DNA of 64,000 nucleotides from contig NZ_JAKSXY010000083.1 in the NCBI RefSeq assembly GCF_022829445.1, forward strand, positions 124,001 through 188,000, written 5' to 3'. The stretch comes from Methylobacterium sp. J-068 (GTDB lineage: Bacteria > Pseudomonadota > Alphaproteobacteria > Rhizobiales > Beijerinckiaceae). This document shows, one piece after another, positions 17,842 through 27,244 of the stretch (position 1 is its first letter; each line of letters opens with the position of its first letter). The notes beneath the pieces are model-generated. The model saw only the letters and a program-made list of their open reading frames with translations, ran no database searches and had not been told where the DNA came from. Position numbers and translations under genes: made by a program.

Positions 17842-18173
17842 AAGCGACGGCCTCACGAGGTCGTCACGGCGGGATCGGACGAGGTTGGGCCGGACGATCC
17901 GATCCAGCCGGAAACGCCGCTCGATCCCATCGCAAATTCAGGACTCGCGGCGGGACGGATCGACGGCTGATGGGTCGGCGAAGGCGCGAAGCCGGTAAAT
18001 CCAGGGGCCGCGCTTGTCGCAGCGGCGCCTTCGGTCTATCGCTCCGGCCTGCGATCAAGGGACATGCCCTGCCGGTCGACCCGTGCGCACCGGTCGACGT
18101 CGCCTCGTCAGGCCCAACGGCCGAAGCGGGTCGGCGGCCTGCCCCACGCCGATCGCACCCGTGAAGGCCCCCG
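17842..18173 (+). other. Noncoding stretch before ribH
   Basis: 332 bases with no supported gene. It should hold a promoter for ribH-nusB-thiL. I looked for the conserved blocks of an FMN riboswitch and did not find them. Confidence 0.45.
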
Positions 18174-18680
18174 ATGGTATCGATCGCACATATCAGCCGC
18201 CCTGCTCCCGCCAACGTCAAGGGCGCCCGCATCCTCGTGGTCGAGGCGCGCTACTACGAAGACCTCGCCGACGAGCTTCTTGCCGGTGCGCGCGGCACCC
18301 TGGCGACGGCCGAGGCCGAGACCGTCGTGGTGACCGTGCCGGGCGCGCTGGAAATTCCCGCCGCGATCGCGATCCTGGTCGAGGCCGCGACCCGGGCGGG
18401 TCAGCCCTACGACGCGGTGGTGGCGCTCGGCTGCGTCATTCGCGGCGAGACGGGGCATTACGACATCGTCGCCGGCGAGAGCGCGCGCGCCCTGATGGAT
18501 CTGTCCGTCACCCTGCGCCTTCCGCTCGGCAACGGAATCCTGACGGTCGAGACCGAGGCGCAGGCCCAGGCCCGCGCGCGCGTCGCCGAAATGAACAAGG
18601 GCGGCGGTGCCGCCGAGGCCGCGCTCGCGGTGCTGGCGCTCAAGCGCGCCGCATCGGCGATGCCGGTCGGAGAGGATTGA
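18174..18680 (+). CDS. ribH: 6,7-dimethyl-8-ribityllumazine synthase
   Basis: Condenses the RibD-derived pyrimidine with dihydroxybutanone phosphate to give lumazine, the substrate of RibE. The 168-residue length is normal. Recognisable motifs are [17 protein letters not shown] (N-terminal strand and helix), [27 protein letters not shown] with the catalytic histidine of GHYD, and LGNGILTVE. It sits 5 bases before nusB and is split from ribD-ribE by the glycosyltransferase insertion. Confidence 0.96.
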   Translation: MVSIAHISRPAPANVKGARILVVEARYYEDLADELLAGARGTLATAEAETVVVTVPGALEIPAAIAILVEAATRAGQPYDAVVALGCVIRGETGHYDIVAGESARALMDLSVTLRLPLGNGILTVETEAQAQARARVAEMNKGGGAAEAALAVLALKRAASAMPVGED

Positions 18681-18685
18681 TCGAA

Positions 18686-19180
18686 ATGGCCAGCAACGCT
18701 GAGGTGAAGAGCTCCGAGCGGAGCGGCGCGCGCCTCGCCGTGGTCCAGGCGCTCTACGACATGGAAATCTCGGGCAAGGGCGTGATCGAGGCCCTGGCCG
18801 AGTTCGAATCCTTCTGGATCGGCCGGGAGGTCGACGGGATCGCGCATCCGCAGGCCGAGATCGCGTTCTTCCGCGACCTGCTGCGGGGCGTCGTGGACGA
18901 GCAGCGGGCCATCGATCCGCAGCTCGACGGCGCCCTCGCATCGGGCTGGCCGCTGAAGCGCATCGAGACGGTGCTGCGCGCGATCCTGCGGGCGGGCGCC
19001 TACGAGCTGATGTACCGGCGCGACGTGCCGGCCCGGGTCGCGATCACGGAATATGTCGATGTCGCCCACAGCTTCTACGACGGCGACGAGCCGGGCCTGA
19101 TCAACGGCGTCCTCGACAAGGTCGCGCGCGAGGTGCGTGGCAACGAATTCGCCGGCCTGCCGGCCTCCGGCCGAGGCTGA
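18686..19180 (+). CDS. nusB: Transcription antitermination factor NusB
   Basis: A 164-residue RNA-binding factor that joins NusE and boxA RNA to form the antitermination complex on rRNA operons. The ATG at 18686 starts MASNAEVKSSERSGARLAVV; the helical NusB fold is shown by RLAVVQALYDMEISG, WPLKRIETVLRAILRAGAYE and VAITEYVDVAHSFYDGDEPG. The spacing to ribH (5 bases) and to thiL (5 bases) indicates one transcript. Confidence 0.95.
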   Translation: MASNAEVKSSERSGARLAVVQALYDMEISGKGVIEALAEFESFWIGREVDGIAHPQAEIAFFRDLLRGVVDEQRAIDPQLDGALASGWPLKRIETVLRAILRAGAYELMYRRDVPARVAITEYVDVAHSFYDGDEPGLINGVLDKVAREVRGNEFAGLPASGRG

Positions 19181-19185
19181 TCCGC

Positions 19186-20175
19186 GTGGCCCGGCCGGAC
19201 GAGGACGGGCTGATCGCGCGCTACTTCGCGCCGCTCGCCGGCCCCGGCGCGGACGGGCTTCGCGACGACGCCGCGACCCTGACGCCGACGCCCGGCCACG
19301 ACCTCGTCCTGACCGCCGATGCCATCGTGGCCGGCGTGCATTACTTTCCCGACGACCCGCCGGCATCGATCGCCCGGAAAGCGCTCGGCGTGAACGTCTC
19401 GGATCTGGCCGCCAAGGGCGCGGACCCGCGCGGTTATCTGCTCACGCTGGCCCTGCCCGATGACTGGACCGAGGACTGGCTCGCCGCCTTCACGGCGGGC
19501 CTGCGCGAAGGGCTGGCGGCGTTCGGCGGCCATCTCCTCGGCGGAGACACCGTACGGGCGGCCGGGCCGGCGGTGATCGGCGTCACAGCGATCGGCGAGG
19601 TGCCGCACGGCACCATGCTTCGGCGGATGGGAGCGCGGATCGGCGACCGTCTCTGCGTCAGCGGCACCATCGGCGATGCGGCCCTCGGCCTCATCCTGCG
19701 CGGAGCGTCTCCACCGGCCTGGGCCGGCAGGGTCGATGCCGCGGACCGCGCCGCCCTGATCGACCGCTACTGGCATCCGCGCCCGCGCATCGCCCTGGCC
19801 GCCATCCTGCGCCGCCACGCCCGGGCCGCGATGGACATCTCGGACGGGCTCGCCGGGGATCTGGCCAAGATGCTGAAGGGGGAGGGCCGCTCGGCGGAGA
19901 TCGACCTCGCCGCGCTGCCCCTGTCCGAAGCCGCCGCCCGCGTGCTGGCGGCGGCGCCCGAGACGATCATGCCCATTGTCTCCGGCGGCGACGATTACGA
20001 GATCCTCTGCGCGGTCGCGCCGGAACGCCTCGACGCGCTCCGGATCGAGGCCGACGCGGCCGGCTGCCCGCTCACCTGCATCGGCATCGTCACGACCGGC
20101 GAGACCAGGCCGACCTTTCGCGAGGCCTCGGGCCGGACGCTCGGCATCGGCACCGGTTCGTTCAGCCATTTCTAG
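19186..20175 (+). CDS. thiL: Thiamine-monophosphate kinase
   Basis: Phosphorylates thiamine monophosphate to the coenzyme thiamine diphosphate. A 329-residue AIR-synthase-fold protein with a GTG start 5 bases after nusB. Visible motifs are LTADAIVAGVHYFPDDPP, the metal/nucleotide site LGVNVSDLAAKGADPRGYL, GGHLLGGDTVRA, MDISDGLAGDLAKML and IVSGGDDYEILCAV. It ends the ribH-nusB-thiL operon and is convergent with hppA. Confidence 0.95.
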   Translation: MARPDEDGLIARYFAPLAGPGADGLRDDAATLTPTPGHDLVLTADAIVAGVHYFPDDPPASIARKALGVNVSDLAAKGADPRGYLLTLALPDDWTEDWLAAFTAGLREGLAAFGGHLLGGDTVRAAGPAVIGVTAIGEVPHGTMLRRMGARIGDRLCVSGTIGDAALGLILRGASPPAWAGRVDAADRAALIDRYWHPRPRIALAAILRRHARAAMDISDGLAGDLAKMLKGEGRSAEIDLAALPLSEAAARVLAAAPETIMPIVSGGDDYEILCAVAPERLDALRIEADAAGCPLTCIGIVTTGETRPTFREASGRTLGIGTGSFSHF

Positions 20176-20228
20176 AGTCCCGACGGCGACGCGCCGGGGT
20201 GTTTCGCCACGTGTCCTGTCCGCGAACG

Positions 20229-20261
20229 ATCCAGGGCCGCCCCTCGTCGAAGGCCCTGGAT
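20229..20261. terminator. Hairpin between convergent thiL and hppA
   Basis: ATCCAGGGCC at 20229-20238 pairs perfectly with GGCCCTGGAT at 20252-20261 across a 13-base loop. The position between two convergent genes suggests a shared terminator, although no U run is present. Confidence 0.6.
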
Positions 20262-20294
20262 TGAAGCGTGATGCGGCTCGGGCTGGCCCGGCGG

Positions 20295-22442
20295 TCAGCT
20301 ATGCGCCAGCACCGCCAGGAGCAGCAGGGCGATGATGTTGGTGATCTTGATCGCCGGGTTCACGGCCGGGCCGGCGGTGTCCTTGTAGGGATCGCCGACG
20401 GTGTCGCCGGTCACCGCCGCCTTGTGCGCGTCGGAACCCTTGCCGCCGTGATGCCCGTCCTCGATGTATTTCTTGGCGTTGTCCCAGGCACCGCCGCCCG
20501 AGGTCATCGAGATCGCGACGTAGAGCCCGGTGAGGATGACGCCGAGGAGGGAAGCGCCGACGGTGGCGAAGGCCTGGCTCTTGCCCGCGATGGCCTGGAT
20601 CACGAAGAACAGCACGATCGGCGACAGCACCGGCAGGAGCGAGGGCAGGATCATCTCCTTGATCGCCGCGCGGGTGAGCATGTCGACGGCCCGGCCGTAA
20701 TCCGGCCGGTCGGTGCCGGCCATGATGCCGGGCTTCTCGCGGAACTGCCGGCGGACCTCCTCCACGACGGCGCCGGCCGCGCGCCCGACCGCCGTCATCG
20801 CCATGCCGCCGAACAGAAAGGGGATCAGGCCGCCGAGCAGCAGGCCGACCACCACGTAGGGGTTGGAGAGCGAAAAATCGACGCTCACGCCCTGGAAGAA
20901 GCGGTACTGCGTCGGGCTCGCATTGGCGATGAAGTAGTTCAGATCTGAGGTGTAGGCGGCGAAGAGCACGAGGGCGCCGAGGCCGGCCGAGCCGATGGCG
21001 TAGCCCTTCGTGACCGCCTTCGTGGTGTTGCCGACCGCGTCGAGGGCGTCGGTGGACTTGCGCACGTCCGGCGGCAATCCCGCCATCTCGGCGATGCCGC
21101 CCGCATTGTCGGTGACGGGACCGAAGGCGTCCAGCGCGACGATGAAGCCGGCCAGCGCCAGCATGGCGGTGACCGCGATGGCGATGCCGAACAGGCCCGC
21201 CAGCGCATAGGTGCTGATGATGCCCGCCACGATCACCAGGGCGGGCAGTGCTGTGGATTCCAGCGAGACCGCGAGCCCCTGGATCACGTTCGTGCCGTGG
21301 CCGGTCACGGAGGCGTCGGCGATGGACTTCACCGGCCGGAAGTTGGTGCCGGTATAGTACTCGGTGATGACGACGATGAGGGCCGTGATGACGAGGCCGA
21401 TCACCGCGCAGCCGAGCAGGCCACCGGAGGTGAAGCTGACGCCCGCATTGGTGGTGAAGCGCGTGTCGAAGCCGCCGAACAGCGCGAAGTTGACGAGGGC
21501 GATGGCCCCGATCGAGAGGACACCGGCCGTGACGAGGCCCTTGTAGAGCGCCCCCATGATCGACTGGTTGGCGCCGAGCCGCACCGCGTAGGTGCCGGCG
21601 ATCGAGGTGAGGATGCAGGACGAGCCGATGGCCAGCGGGTAGAGCAGCATGGCTTCGAGCACGTTGCGCCCGGCCACGTCGGTCTGGCCGGAGAAGAAGA
21701 TCGCGGCGAGCACCATGGTGGCGACCACGGTCACCGCGTAGGTCTCGAACAGGTCGGCCGCCATGCCGGCGCAGTCACCGACATTGTCGCCGACATTGTC
21801 CGCGATGGTGGCGGGATTGCGCGGATCATCCTCAGGAATGCCCGCCTCGACCTTGCCGACGAGATCGCCGCCGACATCCGCTCCCTTGGTGAAGATGCCG
21901 CCGCCGAGGCGCGCGAAGATCGAGATCAGCGAGGCGCCGAAGCCGAGCGCCACGAGCGCGTCGATGACGTCGCGGCTGGCCGGGGCCAACCCGGCGATGC
22001 GGGTGAGATAGCCGTAATAGAGCGCCACGCCGAGGAGCGCTAGGCCGGCCACGAACATGCCGGTGACGGCACCCGACTTGAAGGCCACGTCGAGGCCGGC
22101 GCCGAGGGAGGTCGAGGCGGCCTGGGCGGTGCGGACGTTGGCGCGCACCGAGACGTTCATTCCGATGAAGCCGGCGGCACCCGAGAGCACCGCACCGATG
22201 AGGAAGCCGATGCCGACCTTGAGACCGAGGAAATAGGCGAGCGCCACGAACAGCACGAGCCCGACGATCGCGATGGTGGCGTATTGGCGCCGCAGATAGG
22301 CCTGCGCACCCTCCGCGATGGCACCGGCAATTTCCTGCATGCGCTGGGTGCCGGCGTCCCGCCTCATGACGTCGTTGATCGTGACGATGCCGTAGGCAAC
22401 GGCGCAGAGCCCGCCCAGGATGATAAGCAACAATGCTGTCAT
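20295..22442 (-). CDS. hppA: K+-independent proton-pumping membrane pyrophosphatase
   Basis: An integral membrane enzyme that couples pyrophosphate hydrolysis to proton export. From the ATG at 22442 (AAGGACG ribosome site 5 bases upstream) the protein has 715 residues with about 16 membrane helices. The substrate site is clear: [20 protein letters not shown] and [20 protein letters not shown], with a second acidic cluster in [12 protein letters not shown]. The segment [17 protein letters not shown] has Lys and Thr where K+-dependent enzymes have Ala and Gly, which assigns it to the K+-independent H+-pumping class. The frame is open upstream of the chosen start, but that extension is not membrane-like. 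Confidence 0.96.
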   Translation of the reverse strand: MTALLLIILGGLCAVAYGIVTINDVMRRDAGTQRMQEIAGAIAEGAQAYLRRQYATIAIVGLVLFVALAYFLGLKVGIGFLIGAVLSGAAGFIGMNVSVRANVRTAQAASTSLGAGLDVAFKSGAVTGMFVAGLALLGVALYYGYLTRIAGLAPASRDVIDALVALGFGASLISIFARLGGGIFTKGADVGGDLVGKVEAGIPEDDPRNPATIADNVGDNVGDCAGMAADLFETYAVTVVATMVLAAIFFSGQTDVAGRNVLEAMLLYPLAIGSSCILTSIAGTYAVRLGANQSIMGALYKGLVTAGVLSIGAIALVNFALFGGFDTRFTTNAGVSFTSGGLLGCAVIGLVITALIVVITEYYTGTNFRPVKSIADASVTGHGTNVIQGLAVSLESTALPALVIVAGIISTYALAGLFGIAIAVTAMLALAGFIVALDAFGPVTDNAGGIAEMAGLPPDVRKSTDALDAVGNTTKAVTKGYAIGSAGLGALVLFAAYTSDLNYFIANASPTQYRFFQGVSVDFSLSNPYVVVGLLLGGLIPFLFGGMAMTAVGRAAGAVVEEVRRQFREKPGIMAGTDRPDYGRAVDMLTRAAIKEMILPSLLPVLSPIVLFFVIQAIAGKSQAFATVGASLLGVILTGLYVAISMTSGGGAWDNAKKYIEDGHHGGKGSDAHKAAVTGDTVGDPYKDTAGPAVNPAIKITNIIALLLLAVLAHS

Positions 22443-23303
22443 GCGACCGTCCTTGATGTGATGATGGCCCGGTGGGCTCACGGCGCGTTCTTGGACTTGT
22501 TGGCCGTAGCGGCTGGTCTCGCGATGATCGGATGGATCGTGCGGCGGGTTCCGGAGCGCCGGTCCCGCCCGTGTTGGCATGGTCTCCCAGGGCGTGCCCG
22601 CTCTGAGTGCCAAACTTCGCGGTAGCTTGCAAATGATGCTTAGGTTTTTCATCCGCAAATATTTGTGCAATGCAGCACGAGACTGTCGAGGCAATCCTTC
22701 GAGTCTGCGGACGGGCTAGCGATTCGCGCACGGAAGCTGGTTCAGGAGACCGGAAGAGCCGCGCCTGTGTTTCGGACCAATCCGGTCGAGAGGGATCGGT
22801 GCGTCTAGAAGATCGCGATGAATATTGATGGAGACCGATCCGGACACCCGTGCCGGTGCCTTCCGATCAGCAGATCAGGATTTTTGTCATGCGCCCATCG
22901 CTCCCCGTCCTCACCGCGCATCGCGGAAAATATGTATTAAAATGCACCTTCGCGCATGCGCGCGGCACGTTCGGCATCGCTCTCGGCGATGGGGCCGCCC
23001 GGGGATGTCACGCGACACGAATCACGCCGCGACGAGGGCGAAGCCTCGCGGTCTGGTACAGCGTGCCGACGATGGGGGTGTCCGGTCCGGCCTCATCGAG
23101 GCACGGAGCGGGCCGGCTCCCTGGATCGGAGACAGGCCCGCCGATCGGGTGCCGTCCTGCCGCGTGCGCGCCCGCACAAGCTTGCCGGGCCGGGGCGCCG
23201 GGACGTCTGGCCCTCCCTTCGCGAAGACCCAGATGTCGGCGTGACGGCGCCACTCTCCGAGCGGCTTCCATCCGTTTGTCCTTGAAACAACGCGAGTCCC
23301 CAC
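22443..23303. other. Long noncoding region between divergent hppA and the Old Yellow Enzyme gene
   Basis: 861 bases with no gene I can support. Open frames exist on both strands but are Arg/Pro/Ser-rich with no recognisable motifs, as expected by chance at high GC. Short A/T-rich spots occur at about 22620-22670 and 22925-22945 and may be promoters of the two divergent genes. No tRNA or other known RNA was recognised. Confidence 0.5.
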
Positions 23304-24395
23304 ATGCCTTCCCTATCAGACCCTATTCGCATCGGCGCGATCGACGCCAAGAACCGCGTCTTCATGGCTCCGCTGACCCGTGGCCGCGCCACCCGCGAGC
23401 ACGTGCCGACGCCGATCATGGTGGAGTATTATCGCCAGCGCGCGAGCGCCGGCCTCATCCTCACGGAGGCTACCGGCATCTCCCGGGAGGGTCTCGGCTG
23501 GCCCTTCGCGCCGGGCATCTGGTCCGATGAGCAGGTCGAGGCCTGGAAGCCGATCGTGCAGGCCGTGCACGATGCAGGCGGCAGGATAGTCTGCCAGCTC
23601 TGGCACATGGGCCGCATCGTCCATCCGGATTTCCTCGGCGGCCAGCCGCCGGTCTCGGCCTCGGCCACCACGGCGCCGGACGCCGCGCACACCTACGAGG
23701 GCAAGAAGCCCTACGCGGAAGCCCGCCCGCTCTCGATCGACGAGATGCCCCGGCTCCGGGCCGATTACGAGCGCGCCGCCCGCAACGCCATTCGGGCCGG
23801 GTTCGACGGCGTGCAGATCCACGCGGCGAACGGCTACCTCATCGACCAATTCCTGCGCGACGGCTCGAACCTCCGCACCGACGCGTATGGCGGCTCCGTC
23901 GAGAACCGCATCCGCCTGCTCACCGAGGTGACCCAGACGGTGGCCGACGCCGTCGGCAAGGATCGGACCGGGGTACGCCTCTCGCCGAACGGCGCGATCC
24001 AGGGCGTCGACGATTCGAATCCCGACGCCCTGTTCGGCGCCGCAGCGGCGGCGCTCTCGAAGATCGGCATCGCCTTCCTCGAATTGCGCGAGCCCGGCCC
24101 GAACGGAACCTTCGGGACCGCGAACCATGCGCCGGTCGCGCCGACGATGAAGACGGCCTTCGACGGCCCGCTGATCCTCAATTCGGATTACGATGGTGCC
24201 AGCGCCCAGAAGGCCCTCGACGCCGGGTACGCCGAAGCGATCGCGTTCGGACGCCCCTTCATCGCGAACCCGGACCTGCCGCAGCGCCTCGTCGATCATG
24301 CGCCTCTGAACAAGGACGAGCAGAAGACCTGGTATAGCCAGGGACCGGAAGGCTACATCGACTATCCGACCCGCGATACGGCCAAGGCTGCCTGA
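23304..24395 (+). CDS. Alkene reductase, Old Yellow Enzyme family
   Basis: An FMN enzyme that uses NAD(P)H to reduce activated C=C bonds (enones, maleimides, nitro compounds); it is of the NemA/XenB group, 363 residues. The FMN and active sites are visible: MAPLTRGRA near the N-terminus, CQLWHMGRIVHPDF, the substrate-binding His/Asn pair in QIHAANGYLIDQFLRDG, TDAYGGSVENRIRL, RLSPNG, and AIAFGRPFIANPDLP near the C-terminus. It stands alone, with a hairpin about 45 bases after the stop. The substrate in the cell is unknown. Confidence 0.93.
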   Translation: MPSLSDPIRIGAIDAKNRVFMAPLTRGRATREHVPTPIMVEYYRQRASAGLILTEATGISREGLGWPFAPGIWSDEQVEAWKPIVQAVHDAGGRIVCQLWHMGRIVHPDFLGGQPPVSASATTAPDAAHTYEGKKPYAEARPLSIDEMPRLRADYERAARNAIRAGFDGVQIHAANGYLIDQFLRDGSNLRTDAYGGSVENRIRLLTEVTQTVADAVGKDRTGVRLSPNGAIQGVDDSNPDALFGAAAAALSKIGIAFLELREPGPNGTFGTANHAPVAPTMKTAFDGPLILNSDYDGASAQKALDAGYAEAIAFGRPFIANPDLPQRLVDHAPLNKDEQKTWYSQGPEGYIDYPTRDTAKAA

Positions 24396-24440
24396 TCGGC
24401 GACGGGCGCCGCCGGGTCCGTAGATCGAGCGAACATGCAG

Positions 24441-24474
24441 GGCCGCTATTGTATACTTTTGTACAATAGCGGCC
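24441..24474 (+). terminator. Perfect 13-bp hairpin after the Old Yellow Enzyme gene
   Basis: GGCCGCTATTGTA at 24441-24453 pairs perfectly with TACAATAGCGGCC at 24462-24474 around TACTTTTG, then ACTTTT follows. It is probably a terminator for the upstream gene. The inner TTGTA/TACAA half-sites also look like a regulator palindrome, so an operator role is a less likely alternative. Confidence 0.65.
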
Positions 24475-24590
24475 ACTTTTCTGCCTATGCGCATCGCGCC
24501 GATCGAGTGTTCTTTCACGATTACGCGCGTCGCCGCTATCGCCAGCGCAGGAGACGCCTTATGTGTGCCATCCGACGAGGATAGCTGCGT

Positions 24591-26489
24591 TTGCCTTCGA
24601 CCACCTCCTGCTCAATCGCACCGACCGGATGGACCGAGGACGAGCGGTTGGCGGAGCTGCGTGGTCTCAACCTCGAGAGGCGGGCGCAGGATACCAGCTA
24701 CGACGATCTCACGCGTATCGCGGCCCTCGTCTGCGGTGCGCCCATCGCCCTGGTCAGTCTCGTCGAGGCGGATCGGCAATGGTTCAAGGCCCGCGTCGGG
24801 TTCGACAGGCCGGAAACGCCGCGCAGCATGTCGATCTGCGCGCATGCGATCGAGGCCGGTGCGCTCCTCGTCATTCCCGACCTGACGCAGGACCCGCGCA
24901 CGCGCGACAATCCGCTGGTCACGGGTGAACACCGATTGCGCTTCTATGCCGGCGCCGTCATCCGGACAGCGGCGGGGGTGCCGCTCGGCACGCTCTGCGT
25001 CCTGGACCACGCGGCGCGGGCGGACGGCCTCACGCCGATCCAGGTCGAGACGCTGGAAGCCCTGGCACGGCAGGTCTCGACGCTGATCGAACTGACCCGC
25101 ACGCGCAACGAGGTCGATGTCCGGGAGGCGGAGCTGGAAGCGAGCGAGCGCCGCTTCCGGGTGATGACCGGTGCCATGCCGCAGATGGTCTGGACCACGC
25201 TGCCCGACGGCTATCACGATTTCTACAACGACCGCTGGTACGCGTTCACGGGCGTGCCCTACGGCTCGACGGATGGCGAGGGCTGGAACGGCATGTTCCA
25301 TCCCGAGGACCAGGAGCGGGCCTGGACGCGTTGGCGGCACAGCCTCGCGACCGGCGAGCCCTACGAGGTGGAATACCGCCTGCGCCACCATTCCGGCGCC
25401 TATCGCTGGACGCTCGGGCGGGCGATGCCGCTCTATGATTCCGAGGGCCGGATCGAGCGCTGGTTCGGCACCTGCACCGACATCGAGGATCTCAAGCAGG
25501 CGGAAGCCGAGGCTCGCAAGCTCGCCGCCATCGTGGAGCAGTCGAAGGACTTCATCGGCATGGCCGATCGGCAAGGCTTCGTCCAGCACGTCAACGAGGC
25601 CGGGCGCCGCCTCGTCGGGTTACCCGACGTCACGGCGGTCTCCGGCACCCACGTGACGGACTACTTCATGCCGGAGAGTCAGGCCGTGGTGACGGGGACG
25701 GTGTTGCCGGCCGTGGAGCGGCTGGGCTGGTGGGAGGGCGAACTCGCCTTTCGCCACTTCGAGACGGGGGAAGGGATCGCGGTCCTCTACAACATCTTTC
25801 CCGTGCGCGACGACGACGGCACGTTCGTGGGCTACGCCACCGTGACCCGCGACCTGCGCGAGCGCAAGCGGGCCGAGGAGGCGCGCGACCTGCTCATCAA
25901 GGAGCTGTCGCATCGCATCAAGAACATCTTCGCGGTGGTCGGGGGGATCGCCGGGCTCTCGGCGCGCACCGACCCTGCGGCTCGCCCGTTCGTATCGGCG
26001 TTCCGCGAGCGGCTCGGCGCCCTGGCTCAGGCCCACGAATACGTGCGCCCGCACTCGCCGGCCAGCGCCCCGGCCGTGAAGGGCCAGACGCTGTTCGGCC
26101 TGATGCGGCTGATCATGGCGGCCTACGCGCAGGACGGGCGCGAGCGGATCACCATCACGGGCGACGATGTCGCGGTGGGCGAGCGCACCGCGACGGCGCT
26201 CGCCCTGATCATGCACGAGCAGGCCACCAATGCGGTGAAATACGGCGGCCTCTCGACGGAGGCCGGCAGCGTGCGGCTCACCGGAGCGCGGGACGGCGAT
26301 GCCTACACCCTGACCTGGGCAGAGAGCGGTGGCCCGACGGTGACCGGGCCGCCGACGCGGCAGGGCTTCGGAACGGTGCTGGCTCAGCGCAGCGTGGTGG
26401 GCCAGCTCGACGGGACGCTGGAGCAGGATTGGGCGCCGGGCGGCCTCGTGATGCGGCTCGTGGTGCCCGTCGGCAATCTCGGCTCTTGA
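24591..26489 (+). CDS. GAF-PAS-PAS sensor kinase, HWE/HisKA_2 type
   Basis: A soluble 632-residue sensor histidine kinase with a TTG start (GAGG about 10 bases upstream). The GAF domain is at about 25-165 (LVSLVEADRQWFKARVGFD, FYAGAVIRTAAGVPLGTLCV). Two PAS units follow at about 185-300 (MPQMVWTTLPDGYHDFYND, WTLGRAMPLYDSEGRI) and 310-435. The phosphoacceptor region is ELSHRIKNIFAVVGG (His about 441), and the ATPase part has HEQATNAVKYG. This is the HWE/HisKA_2 class, whose members in alphaproteobacteria often feed the PhyR-NepR-EcfG general stress response. The stop overlaps the TTG of the next gene, a HAD phosphatase. No response regulator is adjacent. The signal sensed is unknown. Confidence 0.92.
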   Translation: MPSTTSCSIAPTGWTEDERLAELRGLNLERRAQDTSYDDLTRIAALVCGAPIALVSLVEADRQWFKARVGFDRPETPRSMSICAHAIEAGALLVIPDLTQDPRTRDNPLVTGEHRLRFYAGAVIRTAAGVPLGTLCVLDHAARADGLTPIQVETLEALARQVSTLIELTRTRNEVDVREAELEASERRFRVMTGAMPQMVWTTLPDGYHDFYNDRWYAFTGVPYGSTDGEGWNGMFHPEDQERAWTRWRHSLATGEPYEVEYRLRHHSGAYRWTLGRAMPLYDSEGRIERWFGTCTDIEDLKQAEAEARKLAAIVEQSKDFIGMADRQGFVQHVNEAGRRLVGLPDVTAVSGTHVTDYFMPESQAVVTGTVLPAVERLGWWEGELAFRHFETGEGIAVLYNIFPVRDDDGTFVGYATVTRDLRERKRAEEARDLLIKELSHRIKNIFAVVGGIAGLSARTDPAARPFVSAFRERLGALAQAHEYVRPHSPASAPAVKGQTLFGLMRLIMAAYAQDGRERITITGDDVAVGERTATALALIMHEQATNAVKYGGLSTEAGSVRLTGARDGDAYTLTWAESGGPTVTGPPTRQGFGTVLAQRSVVGQLDGTLEQDWAPGGLVMRLVVPVGNLGS

Positions 26490-27214
26490 CGCCGCGCCGC
26501 TACGGCCTCGTCGTCTTCGACTTCGACGGGACGCTCGCCGACAGCTTCCCCTGGTTCACGTCCGTCATCAACGATGTCGCCGACCGCTATGGCTTCCGCC
26601 GCATCGCGCCTCACGAGAGCGAGCGCCTGCGGGGCCTGGATGCGCGCGCGATCGTTCACCATCTCGGTATCCCGGCCTGGAAGCTGCCCTTCATCACCCG
26701 GCACATGCACCGCCTCGCGACGCGGGACATCGCCACCATCCCGCTCTTCGCCGGCATGCCGGAGGTGCTGGCGACCCTTCATCGGGAGGGCTCGGCGCTC
26801 GGGATCGTGAGTTCGAACCTCGAAGCGAACATCCGGCAGGCCCTGGGACCGGGCAAAGCTGAGGCCGTTCGCCATTATGCCTGCGGGGCATCGTTGTTCG
26901 GCAAGGCCAGGCGCCTCGGCGCGCTGATCCGCGCCGCCGGCCACGCACCGGCGGAGACGCTCTATGTCGGCGACGAGATCCGCGATCATGTGGCCGCCAC
27001 CGAGGTCGGATGTGATTTCGGTGCCGTGAACTGGGGTTACACCACCGGGCATGCACTGGCCGCGCGCGGACCCGCGCACCTGTTCACGCATCCCGCCGCG
27101 ATCCTCGCGGCCACGACCGGCGTGTCGGCAGTGCCACAGACGGCAGGAAAACCCGGCATGGAGGAGGAGAACGGATTGTTTGACGTTCGCCATCCGCGCA
27201 GGATTAATCATTGA
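26486..27214 (+). CDS. HAD-superfamily hydrolase (phosphoglycolate phosphatase-like)
   Basis: A 242-residue phosphatase of the HAD subfamily IA. Motif I is FDFDGTLADSFPWF (nucleophile and acid Asp), motif II is IVSSN, motif III includes the lysine of SLFGKARRL, and motif IV is YVGDEIRDH. The cap region lies between motifs I and II. The likely start is the TTG at 26486, which overlaps the stop of the preceding kinase gene (TTGA), implying translational coupling. The substrate is unknown; the relatives are Gph-like. The last 35 residues carry no family motif. Confidence 0.88.
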   Translation: MTPRRYGLVVFDFDGTLADSFPWFTSVINDVADRYGFRRIAPHESERLRGLDARAIVHHLGIPAWKLPFITRHMHRLATRDIATIPLFAGMPEVLATLHREGSALGIVSSNLEANIRQALGPGKAEAVRHYACGASLFGKARRLGALIRAAGHAPAETLYVGDEIRDHVAATEVGCDFGAVNWGYTTGHALAARGPAHLFTHPAAILAATTGVSAVPQTAGKPGMEEENGLFDVRHPRRINH

Positions 27215-27244
27215 CTCGCTGCGCGCTGGGTCGGGGTCTTCGGC

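Noticed and set aside
17842..18173. FMN riboswitch before ribH
   Set aside because: The conserved blocks of that riboswitch are not present; the region has no matching structure by eye.
22850..23530. A 226-codon frame running into the Old Yellow Enzyme gene
   Set aside because: Its first part is low-complexity Arg/Pro/Ala sequence without motifs and its end overlaps the real gene in a different frame.
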